Source: Methylobacterium oxalidis (GTDB lineage: Bacteria > Pseudomonadota > Alphaproteobacteria > Rhizobiales > Beijerinckiaceae). From it: DNA of 37,886 nucleotides. Shown here piece by piece: positions 23,356 through 32,149 of the stretch (positions within the stretch are counted from its first letter, which is position 1; the number at the start of each line of letters is the position of its first letter). The DNA lies in assembly GCF_007992195.1 (NCBI RefSeq), contig NZ_BJZU01000093.1, positions 1 through 37,886 on the forward strand, read 5' to 3'. The position numbers and the translations under genes are program-made. The notes below the pieces were generated by a model. That model did not search any database, had not been told where the DNA came from, and saw only the letters and a list, made by a program, of their open reading frames with translations.

Positions 23356-24705
23356 ATGCGGGCAGAGACCCTGACGAGAGAGGCGGCGCCCGCGCCGGCC
23401 TCGACCCACGCGCGCGAGGGCCTGAGCCGCCGCACGGAGCGGGAGATCCGCGACGTGCTGGACGGGCGCCACCGCGGGCCGGGCCGCTTCCTGCTGTTCA
23501 CCGGCCCGGCCGTGATGGCCTCGATCGCCTACATGGACCCGGGCAACTTCGCGACGAACATCCAGGCCGGCGCCAAGTACGGATACACCCTCCTGTGGGT
23601 GGTGCTGGTGGCCAACCTCGTGGCCATGCTGTTCCAGGCGCTCTCGGCCAAGCTCGGCATCATCACGAACCGCAACCTCGCCGAGGTCTGCCGGGACGAG
23701 TTCTCGAAGCCCGTGCGCCTGACCATGTGGGTGGTGAGCGAGCTCGCCGCGATGGCGACCGACCTCGCGGAGTTCCTGGGCGGCGCCATCGGGCTGGCGC
23801 TGCTGACCGGCATGCCGCTCTTCGCCGGCATGGTGGTGACCGCGATCGTCACCTACGGGATCCTGCTCCTGGAGCGGGGCGGCTTCCGCTGGATGGAGAT
23901 CGTGATCGGCGCGATGGTGCTGACGATCGGCCTCTGCTACGCGGTCGAGCTGTTCATCGCGCCGATCTCCTGGGGCGCGGCGGCGAGCGGGCTCACCACG
24001 CCGCGCATCCCGGACGCGGAGGCGCTGACCATCGCGGTCGGCATCATCGGCGCCACCGTGATGCCCCACGCCCTGTTCCTGCACTCGGGCCTGACCCAGA
24101 CCCGTACGGTCGCCCGCGACGATTCCGACCGCCGCCGGCTCCTGCGCTACTCGAACCGCGAGGTGGTGATCGCGCTCGCCATCGCCGGCCTCGTCAACAT
24201 GTCGATGGTGATCATGGCGGCCTCCGCCTTCCATCTCGGGCACAGCGACGTGGCGGAGATCTCGCAGGCCTACCACACCCTCACGCCGCTCCTCGGCCCG
24301 GCCGCGGCCGGGGTGTTCCTGGTCTCGCTGATCGCCTCCGGCGTCTCCTCCTCGGTGGTCGGGACGATGGCGGGGCAGCTCGTGATGCAGGGCTTCGTCG
24401 GCTGGCGCATCCCGCTCTGGCTGCGCCGCCTCGTGACCATGGCGCCGGCCTTCGCGGTGATCGCGGTGGGCGTCGACCCGACGCGGGCGCTGGTCCTGAG
24501 CCAGGTCGTGCTCTCGCTGGCGCTGCCCGTGCCGATGATCGCCCTCGTCCTCTTCACCCGCCGGCCCGACCTGATGGGCCGCTTCGCCAACGGGCGGCTC
24601 ACCCAGGCCGCGGCGGTGACGGGCGCGGCCATCGTGCTCGCGCTCAACCTCGTGCTGCTGGCCCAGACCTTCGGCGTGCCGGTGCCGGGGCTGGCGGCGG
24701 ATTGA
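23356..24705 (+). CDS. mntH: NRAMP-family Mn2+/H+ symporter MntH
   Basis: A 449-residue inner-membrane transporter with about eleven hydrophobic helices. NRAMP hallmarks are present: the helix-1 metal motif AYMDPGNFATNIQAGA with its Asp-Pro-Gly-Asn, and the helix-6 motif IGATVMPHALFLHSG with Met-Pro-His. It imports Mn2+ (and less Fe2+) with protons. ATG 23356 is preferred; an in-frame GTG at 23341 lies only 9 bp after the operator. The divergent mntR and the palindrome upstream support manganese-dependent repression. It ends 7 bp from the stop of the convergent ThDP enzyme gene. Confidence 0.93.
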   Translation: MRAETLTREAAPAPASTHAREGLSRRTEREIRDVLDGRHRGPGRFLLFTGPAVMASIAYMDPGNFATNIQAGAKYGYTLLWVVLVANLVAMLFQALSAKLGIITNRNLAEVCRDEFSKPVRLTMWVVSELAAMATDLAEFLGGAIGLALLTGMPLFAGMVVTAIVTYGILLLERGGFRWMEIVIGAMVLTIGLCYAVELFIAPISWGAAASGLTTPRIPDAEALTIAVGIIGATVMPHALFLHSGLTQTRTVARDDSDRRRLLRYSNREVVIALAIAGLVNMSMVIMAASAFHLGHSDVAEISQAYHTLTPLLGPAAAGVFLVSLIASGVSSSVVGTMAGQLVMQGFVGWRIPLWLRRLVTMAPAFAVIAVGVDPTRALVLSQVVLSLALPVPMIALVLFTRRPDLMGRFANGRLTQAAAVTGAAIVLALNLVLLAQTFGVPVPGLAAD

Positions 24706-24712
24706 GGACCCC

Positions 24713-26401
24713 TCAGGTCGGGGCGACGATCACCTCCACGAGGTTCGGCACGCCCGAGCGGATGCCGGCCTCCACCGCGGGGGCGACGTCGGCGGCCCGC
24801 TCGACCCGGCGGGCGGGCACGCCCATCGAGGCGGCGAGCGCCGGGAAGTCGATGCGCGGGTCGATCAGGTCCATGGCGATGTAGCGGTTGGCCCGCGCCG
24901 AGGCGTAGTGGGCCTGCCCCCGCATGAAGCGCTTGAGGATGTTGTACTCGGCGTTGTTGATGACGACGAAGGTCACGGGCAGGCGCTCGTGGGCCGCGCT
25001 CCACAGGGCCTGGGGCGAGTACATCGCCGCCCCGTCGCCGACGACGCAGACCACGGGCGCCCGGTCGAGCCCCAGCGAGAAGCCCACCGCGGCGGGCATG
25101 CCCCAGCCGAGCACGCCGCCGCGGATCGACGCGTACTGCCGCGTCCAGGCGCTGTGCAGGAAGGTGCGCAGGTGGCCGAGGGTGGCGGGCGCCTCGTCGA
25201 CGATCGCCGTGTCGGCACCCACCGCCCGCGCGATCTCGCGGGCGGCGACCAGGGGTTGGATGACCGCGTCGGCGAAGGCCGCGTCGGCGGCCGCCGAGAG
25301 GCGGGCGCGGCGCTCCTCGTAGCGCGTCACCGCCCCGGCACGCAGCGCCGCGTAGGTCTCGGCCCGGCCCGCGATGCGCGCCTCGAGGAGGGGCTGGAGG
25401 GCCGTCAGCGAGGCGCGGATGTCGCCGACCATGGAGAGGGCCGTCGAGTAGGTCCGGCCGAGGTCGCGCACGTCGGCCGACAGCTGGAACACCTGCGTGC
25501 CCGGCGGCACCGCCGGCCCCTGCGTGTAGAGCACCGTGATCAGCGACTTGCCGCCGAGCGCGAAGACGGCGTCGTAGGCGCCCAGGATCTCGGCGATCTC
25601 GGTGGCCTTGGTGGGCAGGTTGCCGGCCCAGAGCGGGTGCGCCGTGGGGAAGGGGATGTGGGCCGGCCAGGACGAGCCGTAGACCGGGGCGGCCAGGGCG
25701 TCGGCGAGGCGCACGGCCTCGGCCGAGGCGTCGCTCGCCTCGATCTCGTCGCCCGCGATGAGGGCGAGCCGCCCCGGCGCGATCCCGGCGAGCCGCTCCG
25801 CCAGCCGGTCGAGGGAGCCCGCCACCGCGCAGCGGTCGATGGTCGAGATCTCGCCGGGCGAGGCGTCGGTCATCTGCTCCATCACGTCCATGGGCAGGGA
25901 CAGGAAGACGGGTCCGGAGGGCGCGGCGCTGCTGTCGTGGAAGGCGCGCCGGAGCAGGATCGGCAGCTGGTCGGCGTGGGTGACCTCGCGGGCCCATTTC
26001 ACGGTGGGCGCCGCGATGGTGACGAGGTCGCCGAACAGGAGCGGGTCGGTGATGGCGTGCCGCGAATCCTGCTGGCCCGCCGTGACCACGAGGGGCGTGC
26101 CCGCGATCTGGGCGTTGAGCAGGTTGCCGAAGCCGTGGCCGAGGCCGCCCGCCGTGTGCAGGTTGAGGAAGGCCGGCCGGCGCGCGCCCTGCGCGTAGCC
26201 GTCGGCCATCGCCACCGCGCTCGCCTCCTGCAGCGCCAGCACGTAGGCGATGTCGGGCGCCTCCGTCAGCGCGTCGATGAGCGGCAACTCGGTGGTGCCC
26301 GGGTTGCCGAAGATGTAGCGCACGCCCTCGCTGCGCAGCACCTCGACGAGCACCGCCGCGCCGCGGCGCTGCCCGAGGCCCTCGACCGTCTCGATACCCA
26401 T
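24713..26401 (-). CDS. ThDP-dependent enzyme, benzoylformate decarboxylase-like
   Basis: A 562-residue thiamine-diphosphate enzyme with a strong Shine-Dalgarno (caggaggcg). The N-terminal PYR domain has FGNPGTTELPL, the activating Glu in ALQEASAVAMADGYA and LHTAGGLGHGFGNLLNAQ; the C-terminal PP domain has the cofactor motif from GDGAAMYSPQALW to VVINN. The closest recognisable pattern is benzoylformate decarboxylase (shared GNPGxxELP, LHxAxGxG and TAGQQ). The Ser after GNPG that contacts substrate there is Thr here, and I cannot find the equivalent of its second active-site His, so the substrate probably differs. It sits downstream of a LysR gene, with a permease gene divergent, suggesting uptake and breakdown of a 2-oxo or hydroxy acid. 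Confidence 0.82.
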   Translation of the reverse strand: MGIETVEGLGQRRGAAVLVEVLRSEGVRYIFGNPGTTELPLIDALTEAPDIAYVLALQEASAVAMADGYAQGARRPAFLNLHTAGGLGHGFGNLLNAQIAGTPLVVTAGQQDSRHAITDPLLFGDLVTIAAPTVKWAREVTHADQLPILLRRAFHDSSAAPSGPVFLSLPMDVMEQMTDASPGEISTIDRCAVAGSLDRLAERLAGIAPGRLALIAGDEIEASDASAEAVRLADALAAPVYGSSWPAHIPFPTAHPLWAGNLPTKATEIAEILGAYDAVFALGGKSLITVLYTQGPAVPPGTQVFQLSADVRDLGRTYSTALSMVGDIRASLTALQPLLEARIAGRAETYAALRAGAVTRYEERRARLSAAADAAFADAVIQPLVAAREIARAVGADTAIVDEAPATLGHLRTFLHSAWTRQYASIRGGVLGWGMPAAVGFSLGLDRAPVVCVVGDGAAMYSPQALWSAAHERLPVTFVVINNAEYNILKRFMRGQAHYASARANRYIAMDLIDPRIDFPALAASMGVPARRVERAADVAPAVEAGIRSGVPNLVEVIVAPT

Positions 26402-26481
26402 CGGGCTCGCCTCCTGGCACGCGGGGTACGCCGGGGATCAGGCTACGCCTTCGCGGGGCCGAGGCAACGGCCTCCGCCCCC

Positions 26482-27366
26482 TCACGCCCGCATCTGCGCC
26501 ACGAAATCCTGCGCGAAGGCGGGCAGGGCCTCCAGGCTGCGCAGGCACAGGGTGAGGTCGCGGCTCGCCCAGCCGTCGAGGAGGGGCACGACCCGGATCG
26601 CCATGAAGCGGGCGGCGCGCCGCGCCGTGGTCTCGGGCACGATGCCGAGGCCGACGCGGCACTCGACGAGGCGGCAGACCGCGTCGAAGCTGCGCAGCTG
26701 GACCCGGAGCCGCATCGGTTTGCCGATCCGGGCCGCCTTGTCGGCGAGGAAGCGGGTGATCGCGCTCATCCGGTCGAGGCCGACGAGGTCGTAGGCGAGC
26801 ACCTCCGCGAAGGCGGCGGCCTCCCGCCCGGCGAGCGGGTGGTCGGCGGCCGCCACGAGGACGAAGCGGTCCTGCCGGAACGGGAAGGTCTGGAGCGCGC
26901 CGGTGTCGACGGTGCCGGCCACGATGCCGAGGTCGGCCGCGCCCTCGGCGACGAGGCCGACGATCTCGTCCGAGGTGCGCTCGTCGATGTCGACGCTGAC
27001 GCCGGGGTGGCGGGCGAGGTAGGCCGAGAGCACCTCCGGCAGGAATTCGGTGAGCGCGTTGGTGTTCGAGAGGATCCGGATCTGCCCCGCCGTGCCGCCC
27101 GAGTAGGCCGACATCTCCTCGCGCATCCGCTCGATGTCGGCGAGCAGGGTGCGGGCGTGGGCCAGCAGCGTCCGCCCGGCCGGCGTCGGGGTCACGCCCT
27201 GGCGGTTGCGCACGAGGAGGGCGGCGCCGAGGCTGTCCTCCATCGCCCGGATCCGGGCCGAGGCCGCGGCGAGGGCGAGGTTCGCCCGCTCGGCCCCGTG
27301 CGTGATCGAGCCCGCCTCGACCACGTGCCGGAACAGGCCGAGATCGACGATATCGAAGCGCAGCAT
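26482..27366 (-). CDS. LysR-family transcriptional regulator
   Basis: A 294-residue regulator with the LysR winged helix at the N-terminus (LGLFRHVVEAGSITHGAERA, LALAAASARIRAMEDSLGAA, LLVRNRQGVTPTPAG) and an inducer-binding domain from about residue 90 (GQIRILSNTNALTEFLPEVL). It is probably cotranscribed with the ThDP enzyme 80 bp downstream and diverges from the permease. Family behaviour and the palindrome at 27505-27527 suggest that it controls both sides of this locus. Inducer unknown. Confidence 0.9.
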   Translation of the reverse strand: MLRFDIVDLGLFRHVVEAGSITHGAERANLALAAASARIRAMEDSLGAALLVRNRQGVTPTPAGRTLLAHARTLLADIERMREEMSAYSGGTAGQIRILSNTNALTEFLPEVLSAYLARHPGVSVDIDERTSDEIVGLVAEGAADLGIVAGTVDTGALQTFPFRQDRFVLVAAADHPLAGREAAAFAEVLAYDLVGLDRMSAITRFLADKAARIGKPMRLRVQLRSFDAVCRLVECRVGLGIVPETTARRAARFMAIRVVPLLDGWASRDLTLCLRSLEALPAFAQDFVAQMRA

Positions 27367-27504
27367 CGGCTCCGTCCCCGGTTAATCCCGCGCCGGCTTG
27401 CGCGTTCGGCGAAGGCTCCCGCATCGTGAGGCCGGCGCCACGCCGGCGAAAGCCCGCCTCTCCGCTGGTATGCCACGGGGGGCGAAGAATTGGTTACATT
27501 GTCC

Positions 27505-27527
27505 AGCCTTCGTCAGCCACGAAGGCT
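27505..27527. promoter_or_regulatory. Perfect 9-5-9 palindrome, candidate LysR operator
   Basis: AGCCTTCGT and ACGAAGGCT flank CAGCC. The centre contains a T-N11-A motif (TCGT...ACGA), as in LysR-type recognition sites. A further half-site GAAGGCT lies at 27411-27417, nearer the LysR start. It is placed between the divergent lysR and permease genes. Without a T-run it is not a convincing terminator. Confidence 0.6.
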
Positions 27528-27614
27528 CCGTCGCGCGATCCCGAATTGCGAATGCGTCCGGTTCGCGAGAAGAGTCCGCCTCGCGAGGTGCCGGCACGGG
27601 CGCCCGCCGGTTCC

Positions 27615-28994
27615 ATGTCTCACGGATCCTCTCGGCCGATGCTGGCTCAGGCTCCCACGGACGGCGTCCTCCTCGGCTGGCTCTCGGGCCAGGCCGGCGG
27701 GGAGGCCGCCCTCCTCATCACGGCCGGGCTGCTCGTGCTCTGCATGGGGCTCTGGGCCACCGCGAGCGTGGCCGAGGTGGTCACGGCGATGCTGTTCTTC
27801 GCGGCCGCCATGCTGTTCCGCCTGGGCGCGCCCTCGACCGTGTTCTCGGGCTTCGCCTCCTCGGCCTTCTGGCTGGTGCTGAGCGGCATGGTGGTGGGGC
27901 TCGCCATGACCCGCACGGGCCTCGGCGCCCGCCTCGCCCGCTCGCTGAGCGGGCATCTCGGCGGCTCCTACCCGCGCCTCATCGCGGGGCTGACGGCCTT
28001 CTCCTTCGCGCTCGCCTTCGTGATGCCCTCCAATCTCGGGCGCATCGCGCTCCTCGTGCCCGTGGTGCTCGCGCTCTGCGACGCGTTCGGGCTAGCGGCG
28101 GGCCGGAAGGGGCGCGCGGGCGCGGTGCTCGCCGTCGGCATCGCGACGCCGATCCTGTCGGCGGCGATCCTGCCCGCCAACGTGCCGAACCTCGTCATGG
28201 CCGGCACCGCGGAGGTGCAGCACGGCCTGCACCTCGCCTACCTGCCCTATCTCTGGCTGCACGCGCCGGTCCTGGCGGTGGTGAAGGGCGCGCTCCTCGT
28301 CTGGCTGACGCTCCGGATCTTCCCGGACCGGCTGGAGACGCCGGGGGCGAGCCTGCCGCCGCTGCCGCCCCTCTCGGGCGAGGAGCGGCGCCTCGCGCTG
28401 ATCCTCGTCTTCACGCTCGCGCTCTGGGTCACCGACAGCCTGCACCACATCGCGCCGGCCTGGGTCGGCCTCTCGGCGGCGGTGATCTGCCTTCTGCCGC
28501 GGGTCGGCGTGCTGCGGGCCGAGGCGTTCGGGGCGGTGAACCTGCGCACCTGCTTCTACATCGCCGCGCTCCTCGGCCTCGTCGCCCTCGTCAACGAGAC
28601 CGGGCTCGGGGCGCGCCTCGGGCACGCGCTCCTCGCGGTGGCGCCGCTCGAGCCCGACGCCCCCGCCCGGAACTTCGGGGTGCTGACCCTGATCGCCAGC
28701 GCGCTCGCCCTCGTCGTCACCGCGAACGGGGCGCCGGCCCTCTACACGGCGCTCGCCTCCGAGATGTCGCGGGCCACGGGGCTCGACCTGATGAGCGTCG
28801 TGATGGTGCAGGTCGTCGGCTACTCGACCCTGTTCCTGCCCTACCAGGCGCCGCCCATCGTCTTCGCGAGCGATCTCGGCCGCGTCTCGCTCGCCGACGC
28901 CACGCGCCTCACCCTGGCGCTCGGCCTCGCGTCGCTGATCGTGGTGGCGCCCCTCGACTACCTGTGGTGGCGAATCCTGGGGCAGCTGCCGTGA
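27615..28994 (+). CDS. SLC13-type (DASS) anion permease
   Basis: A membrane protein of about 459 residues with eleven or twelve hydrophobic segments (LLITAGLLVLCMGLWATASV; FWLVLSGMVVGLAMTRTGLG; LIAGLTAFSFALAFVMPSN; FYIAALLGLVALVNETGLG). It contains two inverted-repeat-like halves each with a SN/AN substrate motif (MPSNLGRIALLVPV; TANGAPALYTALA), as in divalent-anion/Na+ symporters that carry dicarboxylates, sulfate and similar ions. In-frame ATGs at 27552, 27615 and 27639 are all possible and none has a strong Shine-Dalgarno. Its likely substrate is the compound used by the divergent ThDP enzyme. Confidence 0.8.
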   Translation: MSHGSSRPMLAQAPTDGVLLGWLSGQAGGEAALLITAGLLVLCMGLWATASVAEVVTAMLFFAAAMLFRLGAPSTVFSGFASSAFWLVLSGMVVGLAMTRTGLGARLARSLSGHLGGSYPRLIAGLTAFSFALAFVMPSNLGRIALLVPVVLALCDAFGLAAGRKGRAGAVLAVGIATPILSAAILPANVPNLVMAGTAEVQHGLHLAYLPYLWLHAPVLAVVKGALLVWLTLRIFPDRLETPGASLPPLPPLSGEERRLALILVFTLALWVTDSLHHIAPAWVGLSAAVICLLPRVGVLRAEAFGAVNLRTCFYIAALLGLVALVNETGLGARLGHALLAVAPLEPDAPARNFGVLTLIASALALVVTANGAPALYTALASEMSRATGLDLMSVVMVQVVGYSTLFLPYQAPPIVFASDLGRVSLADATRLTLALGLASLIVVAPLDYLWWRILGQLP

Positions 28995-29119
28995 GCCGCA
29001 TGACAGATCGCGGCCGGTATCAAGCCGAGGCGGCGGGTTCCCGGCCGCGTGTCGCATTGCCGCTTGCGCTGCACCGCACGAGCGGTACGTGAGTTTTAGA
29101 GACAGTCCAGTTTTCGAGC

Positions 29120-29143
29120 CCCGATCTTCACGTCCCGATCTTC
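29120..29143. repeat. 14-bp tandem duplication in the sdh leader region
   Basis: The decamer cccgatcttc occurs twice at 14-bp spacing, flanked by two copies of tcgagccccga (near 29114 and 29172). It occupies the 191-bp gap before sdhC, where the sdh promoter should lie; no convincing -35/-10 pair was identified. Confidence 0.6.
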
Positions 29144-29185
29144 GCGCCCCGTCGTCACGTCCGCTCTCGAGCCCCGAGGAACCGC

Positions 29186-29587
29186 ATGGCCCCCACCGCC
29201 AGACCCACGGTCGCCCAGCCGCTCTCGCCCCACCTCCAGATCTACCGCTGGACCTGGACCATGGCGATGTCGGTGTTCCACCGGATCACCGGCACGGCGC
29301 TCTACGGCGGCTCGGCGCTCGTGGCGGTCTGGCTGGTGGCCCTGGCCTCGGGGCCGGCCGCCTACGCCTGGGTGGCGTGGTTCTTCGGCTCGTGGGTCGG
29401 GCTCCTCGTCCTGTTCGCCTACACCTGGGTGCTGATGCACCACATGCTGGGGGGCCTGCGCCACTTCGTGTGGGATTTCGGGGTCGGGCTGGAGCGGGGC
29501 GAGCGCCTGTGGCTCTCCCGCGGCACGCTGATCGGCTCGGTCGCGCTCACGGTCGCGATCTGGGCGCTCGCCCTGATCCTGCGCTGA
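29186..29587 (+). CDS. sdhC: Succinate dehydrogenase cytochrome b556 subunit
   Basis: A 133-residue membrane anchor with three transmembrane helices. Recognisable features are RPLSPHLQIYRWTWTMAMSV-like N-terminus (here AQPLSPHLQIYRWTWTM), the quinone-site segment SVFHRITGTALYGG, and the heme-ligand helix HHMLGGLRHFVWDFG. Complex II oxidises succinate and reduces ubiquinone. First gene of the operon; sdhD starts 11 bp downstream. Confidence 0.95.
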   Translation: MAPTARPTVAQPLSPHLQIYRWTWTMAMSVFHRITGTALYGGSALVAVWLVALASGPAAYAWVAWFFGSWVGLLVLFAYTWVLMHHMLGGLRHFVWDFGVGLERGERLWLSRGTLIGSVALTVAIWALALILR

Positions 29588-29598
29588 GGGAGGACCCG

Positions 29599-30012
29599 AT
29601 GGCCGACAACCGCCAGAACACGAACCTCTCGATCCGCACCCCCCGCGCCCGGGTCCGGGGCCTGGGTCCGTCCGGCCACGGCGCCGAGCACTGGTGGCTG
29701 CAGCGCCTGACCGCGGCCGCGAACGCGCCGCTGATGCTCGCCTTCGTGGTGATCGTCGCGCTGATGGCCGGGCGGCCCTACCCGGAGGCCGTGGCGCTGA
29801 TGGGCCACCCGGCCGCGGCGCTGATCCTGATCCTCGCGGTGATCTCGGTGACGCTGCACATGCGGCTCGGCATGCAGGTGATCATCGAGGACTACGTCCA
29901 CGACAAGGGCCTGCGCATCGCCGCCTTGTTCGCCAACAACTTCTACGCGGTCGTCGTCGCCGTGGCCTGCCTCTACGCGATCCTGCGCGTGGGCCTCGCC
30001 CGCCTCGCCTGA
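29599..30012 (+). CDS. sdhD: Succinate dehydrogenase membrane anchor subunit
   Basis: A 137-residue protein with a good Shine-Dalgarno (gagggagga) and three hydrophobic helices. The segment VTLHMRLGMQVIIEDYVHDK carries the conserved His (heme) and Asp-Tyr (quinone site) of SdhD, and HWWLQRLTAAANAPLM marks the first helix. The frame is open upstream through sdhC, but the Shine-Dalgarno and family length fix this ATG. Confidence 0.94.
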   Translation: MADNRQNTNLSIRTPRARVRGLGPSGHGAEHWWLQRLTAAANAPLMLAFVVIVALMAGRPYPEAVALMGHPAAALILILAVISVTLHMRLGMQVIIEDYVHDKGLRIAALFANNFYAVVVAVACLYAILRVGLARLA

Positions 30013-30043
30013 CCCCGGACACCGACAGAGCAAGGAGCCGTCC

Positions 30044-31861
30044 ATGGCCGCCAACGCAACGAACGGGACTGGGCCCGCCTACACGATCCACGACCACAGC
30101 TTCGACGTGGTCGTGGTCGGCGCGGGCGGCGCGGGGCTGCGCGCCACGGTGGGCTGCTCGCAGGCGGGCCTGCGCACCGCCTGCATCACCAAGGTCTTCC
30201 CGACGCGCTCGCACACGGTGGCGGCGCAGGGCGGCATCTCGGCCTCCCTCGGCAACATGGGCCCGGACGACTGGCGCTGGCACATGTACGACACCGTGAA
30301 GGGCTCGGACTGGCTCGGCGACCAGGACGCGATCGAGTACCTCGTGCGCAACGCCCCCGCGGCCGTCTACGAGCTGGAGCACTGGGGCGTGCCCTTCTCG
30401 CGCACGGAGGAGGGCAAGATCTACCAGCGGCCCTTCGGCGGCATGACCACCGACTACGGCAAGGGCACGGCCCAGCGCACCTGCGCGGCGGCCGACCGCA
30501 CCGGCCACGCCATGCTCCACACCCTCTACGGGCAGGCGGTGAAGAACCACACCAACTTCTTCATCGAGTACTTCGCCCTCGACCTGATCATGGACGAGGA
30601 CGGCCGCTGCCGCGGCGTCATCGCGATCGACCAGGCGTCGGGCGAGATCCATCGGTTCCGCGCCCAGATGACGGTGCTCGCCACCGGCGGTTACGGCCGC
30701 TCCTACTTCTCGGCGACGTCGGCCCACACCTGCACGGGCGACGGCAACGCCATGGTGCTGCGCGCCGGCCTGCCGCTGCAGGACATGGAGTTCGTGCAGT
30801 TCCACCCGACCGGCATCTACGGCGCCGGCTGCCTGATCACCGAGGGCGCGCGGGGCGAGGGCGGCTACCTGACGAACGCCGAGGGCGAGCGCTTCATGGA
30901 GCGCTACGCGCCGTCGGCCAAGGACCTCGCCTCCCGCGACGTGGTCTCGCGCTCGATGACCATGGAGATCCGCGCGGGGCGCGGCGTGGGCAAGGGCGGC
31001 GACCACATCTTCCTGCACCTCGACCATCTCGACCCGAAGATCCTGCACGAGCGCCTGCCGGGCATCTCGGAATCGGCCAAGATCTTCGCGGGCGTCGACG
31101 TGACCCGGGAGCCGATCCCGGTCCTGCCGACCGTGCACTACAACATGGGGGGCATCCCCACGAACTATCACGGCGAGGTGCTGACCCTGAAGGACGGCAA
31201 CCCCGACACGGTGGTGCCCGGCCTGATGGCGATCGGCGAGGCGGCCTGCGTCTCGGTGCACGGGGCGAACCGCCTCGGCTCGAACTCGCTGATCGACCTC
31301 GTGGTGTTCGGCCGCGCCTCGGGCCTGCGCTGCGCCGAGATCGTCGAGGCGAACGGCCGCCAGCCGGAATTGCCCAAGGGCTCGGCCGACAAGGCGCTCG
31401 CCCGCCTCGACCGCTTCCGCTACGCCGACGGCGGCACGCCGACCGCGGAGCTGCGCCTGGAGATGCAGAAGACCATGCAGAACAACTGCGCGGTCTTCCG
31501 CACCGGCGAGGTGCTGGAGGAGGGCAAGGGCCTGATCCACAAGGTCTGGAACGCGGCCGCCGACATCCGCATCACCGACCGCTCGCTGGTCTGGAACACG
31601 GACCTCCTCGAGACGCTGGAGTTCGACAACCTGATCGGCCAGGCGGTCGTCACCATGGAATCGGCGGCCAACCGCAAGGAGAGCCGCGGCGCGCACGCCC
31701 GCGAGGACTTCCCCGACCGGGACGACCGGGAGTGGATGAAGCACACCCTCTCCTGGCTCGACGAGTCGAGCCATCAGGTCGCGATCGATTACCGGCCGGT
31801 CCACACCTACACGATGTCCAACGAGATCCAGTACATCGAGCCGAAGGCGCGGGTGTACTGA
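30044..31861 (+). CDS. sdhA: Succinate dehydrogenase flavoprotein subunit
   Basis: A 605-residue flavoprotein. The FAD dinucleotide fold is VVVVGAGGAGLRA, the covalent-FAD histidine is His57 in TRSHTVAAQGGISASLGN, and substrate-site segments include HPTGIYGAGCLITEGARGEGG, PTVHYNMGGIPTNYHG and HGANRLGSNSLIDLVVFGRA. All catalytic regions are intact and the length is normal. The next genes are a DUF433/DUF5615 pair (28 bp downstream) rather than sdhB. Confidence 0.97.
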   Translation: MAANATNGTGPAYTIHDHSFDVVVVGAGGAGLRATVGCSQAGLRTACITKVFPTRSHTVAAQGGISASLGNMGPDDWRWHMYDTVKGSDWLGDQDAIEYLVRNAPAAVYELEHWGVPFSRTEEGKIYQRPFGGMTTDYGKGTAQRTCAAADRTGHAMLHTLYGQAVKNHTNFFIEYFALDLIMDEDGRCRGVIAIDQASGEIHRFRAQMTVLATGGYGRSYFSATSAHTCTGDGNAMVLRAGLPLQDMEFVQFHPTGIYGAGCLITEGARGEGGYLTNAEGERFMERYAPSAKDLASRDVVSRSMTMEIRAGRGVGKGGDHIFLHLDHLDPKILHERLPGISESAKIFAGVDVTREPIPVLPTVHYNMGGIPTNYHGEVLTLKDGNPDTVVPGLMAIGEAACVSVHGANRLGSNSLIDLVVFGRASGLRCAEIVEANGRQPELPKGSADKALARLDRFRYADGGTPTAELRLEMQKTMQNNCAVFRTGEVLEEGKGLIHKVWNAAADIRITDRSLVWNTDLLETLEFDNLIGQAVVTMESAANRKESRGAHAREDFPDRDDREWMKHTLSWLDESSHQVAIDYRPVHTYTMSNEIQYIEPKARVY

Positions 31862-31889
31862 GATCTCGGAGCTGCGGGCGGAGACCGCG

Positions 31890-32144
31890 ATGACCCGAAC
31901 CGTCAAAGGCTTTCAGCGCATCACGGTCGACCCCGCGGTGATGGGCGGCAAGGCCTGCATCCGCGGCATGCGCGTCACGGTCGGGATGATCCTCGGCAAT
32001 CTCGGGGCCGGGGTCAGCATCGAGGACCTGCTGCGGGGCTACCCCTATCTGGAGCGCGAGGACGTGCCGGAGGCGATCCGGTATGCCGCGCGGCTCGCCC
32101 AGGCCCGAGAGGTCGAAGTCGAGCCGGCCGCGAGAGGTTCCTGA
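31890..32144 (+). CDS. DUF433 antitoxin-like protein
   Basis: An 84-residue protein behind a good Shine-Dalgarno (ggcggaga). It matches DUF433: FQRITVDPAVMGGKACIRGM near the start, then RVTVGMILGNLGAGVSIEDL and LLRGYPYLEREDVPEAIRYAA. The fold is a small winged helix commonly paired with a PIN-like DUF5615 partner as a presumed toxin-antitoxin system. Here the partner overlaps or follows immediately. The pair lies between sdhA and sdhB in the same direction, so it should be on the sdh transcript. Confidence 0.88.
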   Translation: MTRTVKGFQRITVDPAVMGGKACIRGMRVTVGMILGNLGAGVSIEDLLRGYPYLEREDVPEAIRYAARLAQAREVEVEPAARGS

Positions 32145-32149
32145 TCGAC

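Noticed and set aside
22720..24276. A 518-residue MntR with a long N-terminal extension
   Set aside because: The extension is antisense to mntH and has no regulator features; MntR family length fits the ATG at 23178.
24713..26401. Acetolactate synthase large subunit
   Set aside because: The GNPGxxELP and LHxAxGxGxxxGNLLNA pattern is closer to benzoylformate decarboxylase, and no small regulatory subunit gene is adjacent.
27505..27527. Palindrome as an intrinsic terminator
   Set aside because: It lies between divergent gene starts and has no T-run on either strand.
29882..31906. A 674-codon minus-strand frame opposite sdhA/sdhD
   Set aside because: Shadow of the unmistakable sdhA frame.
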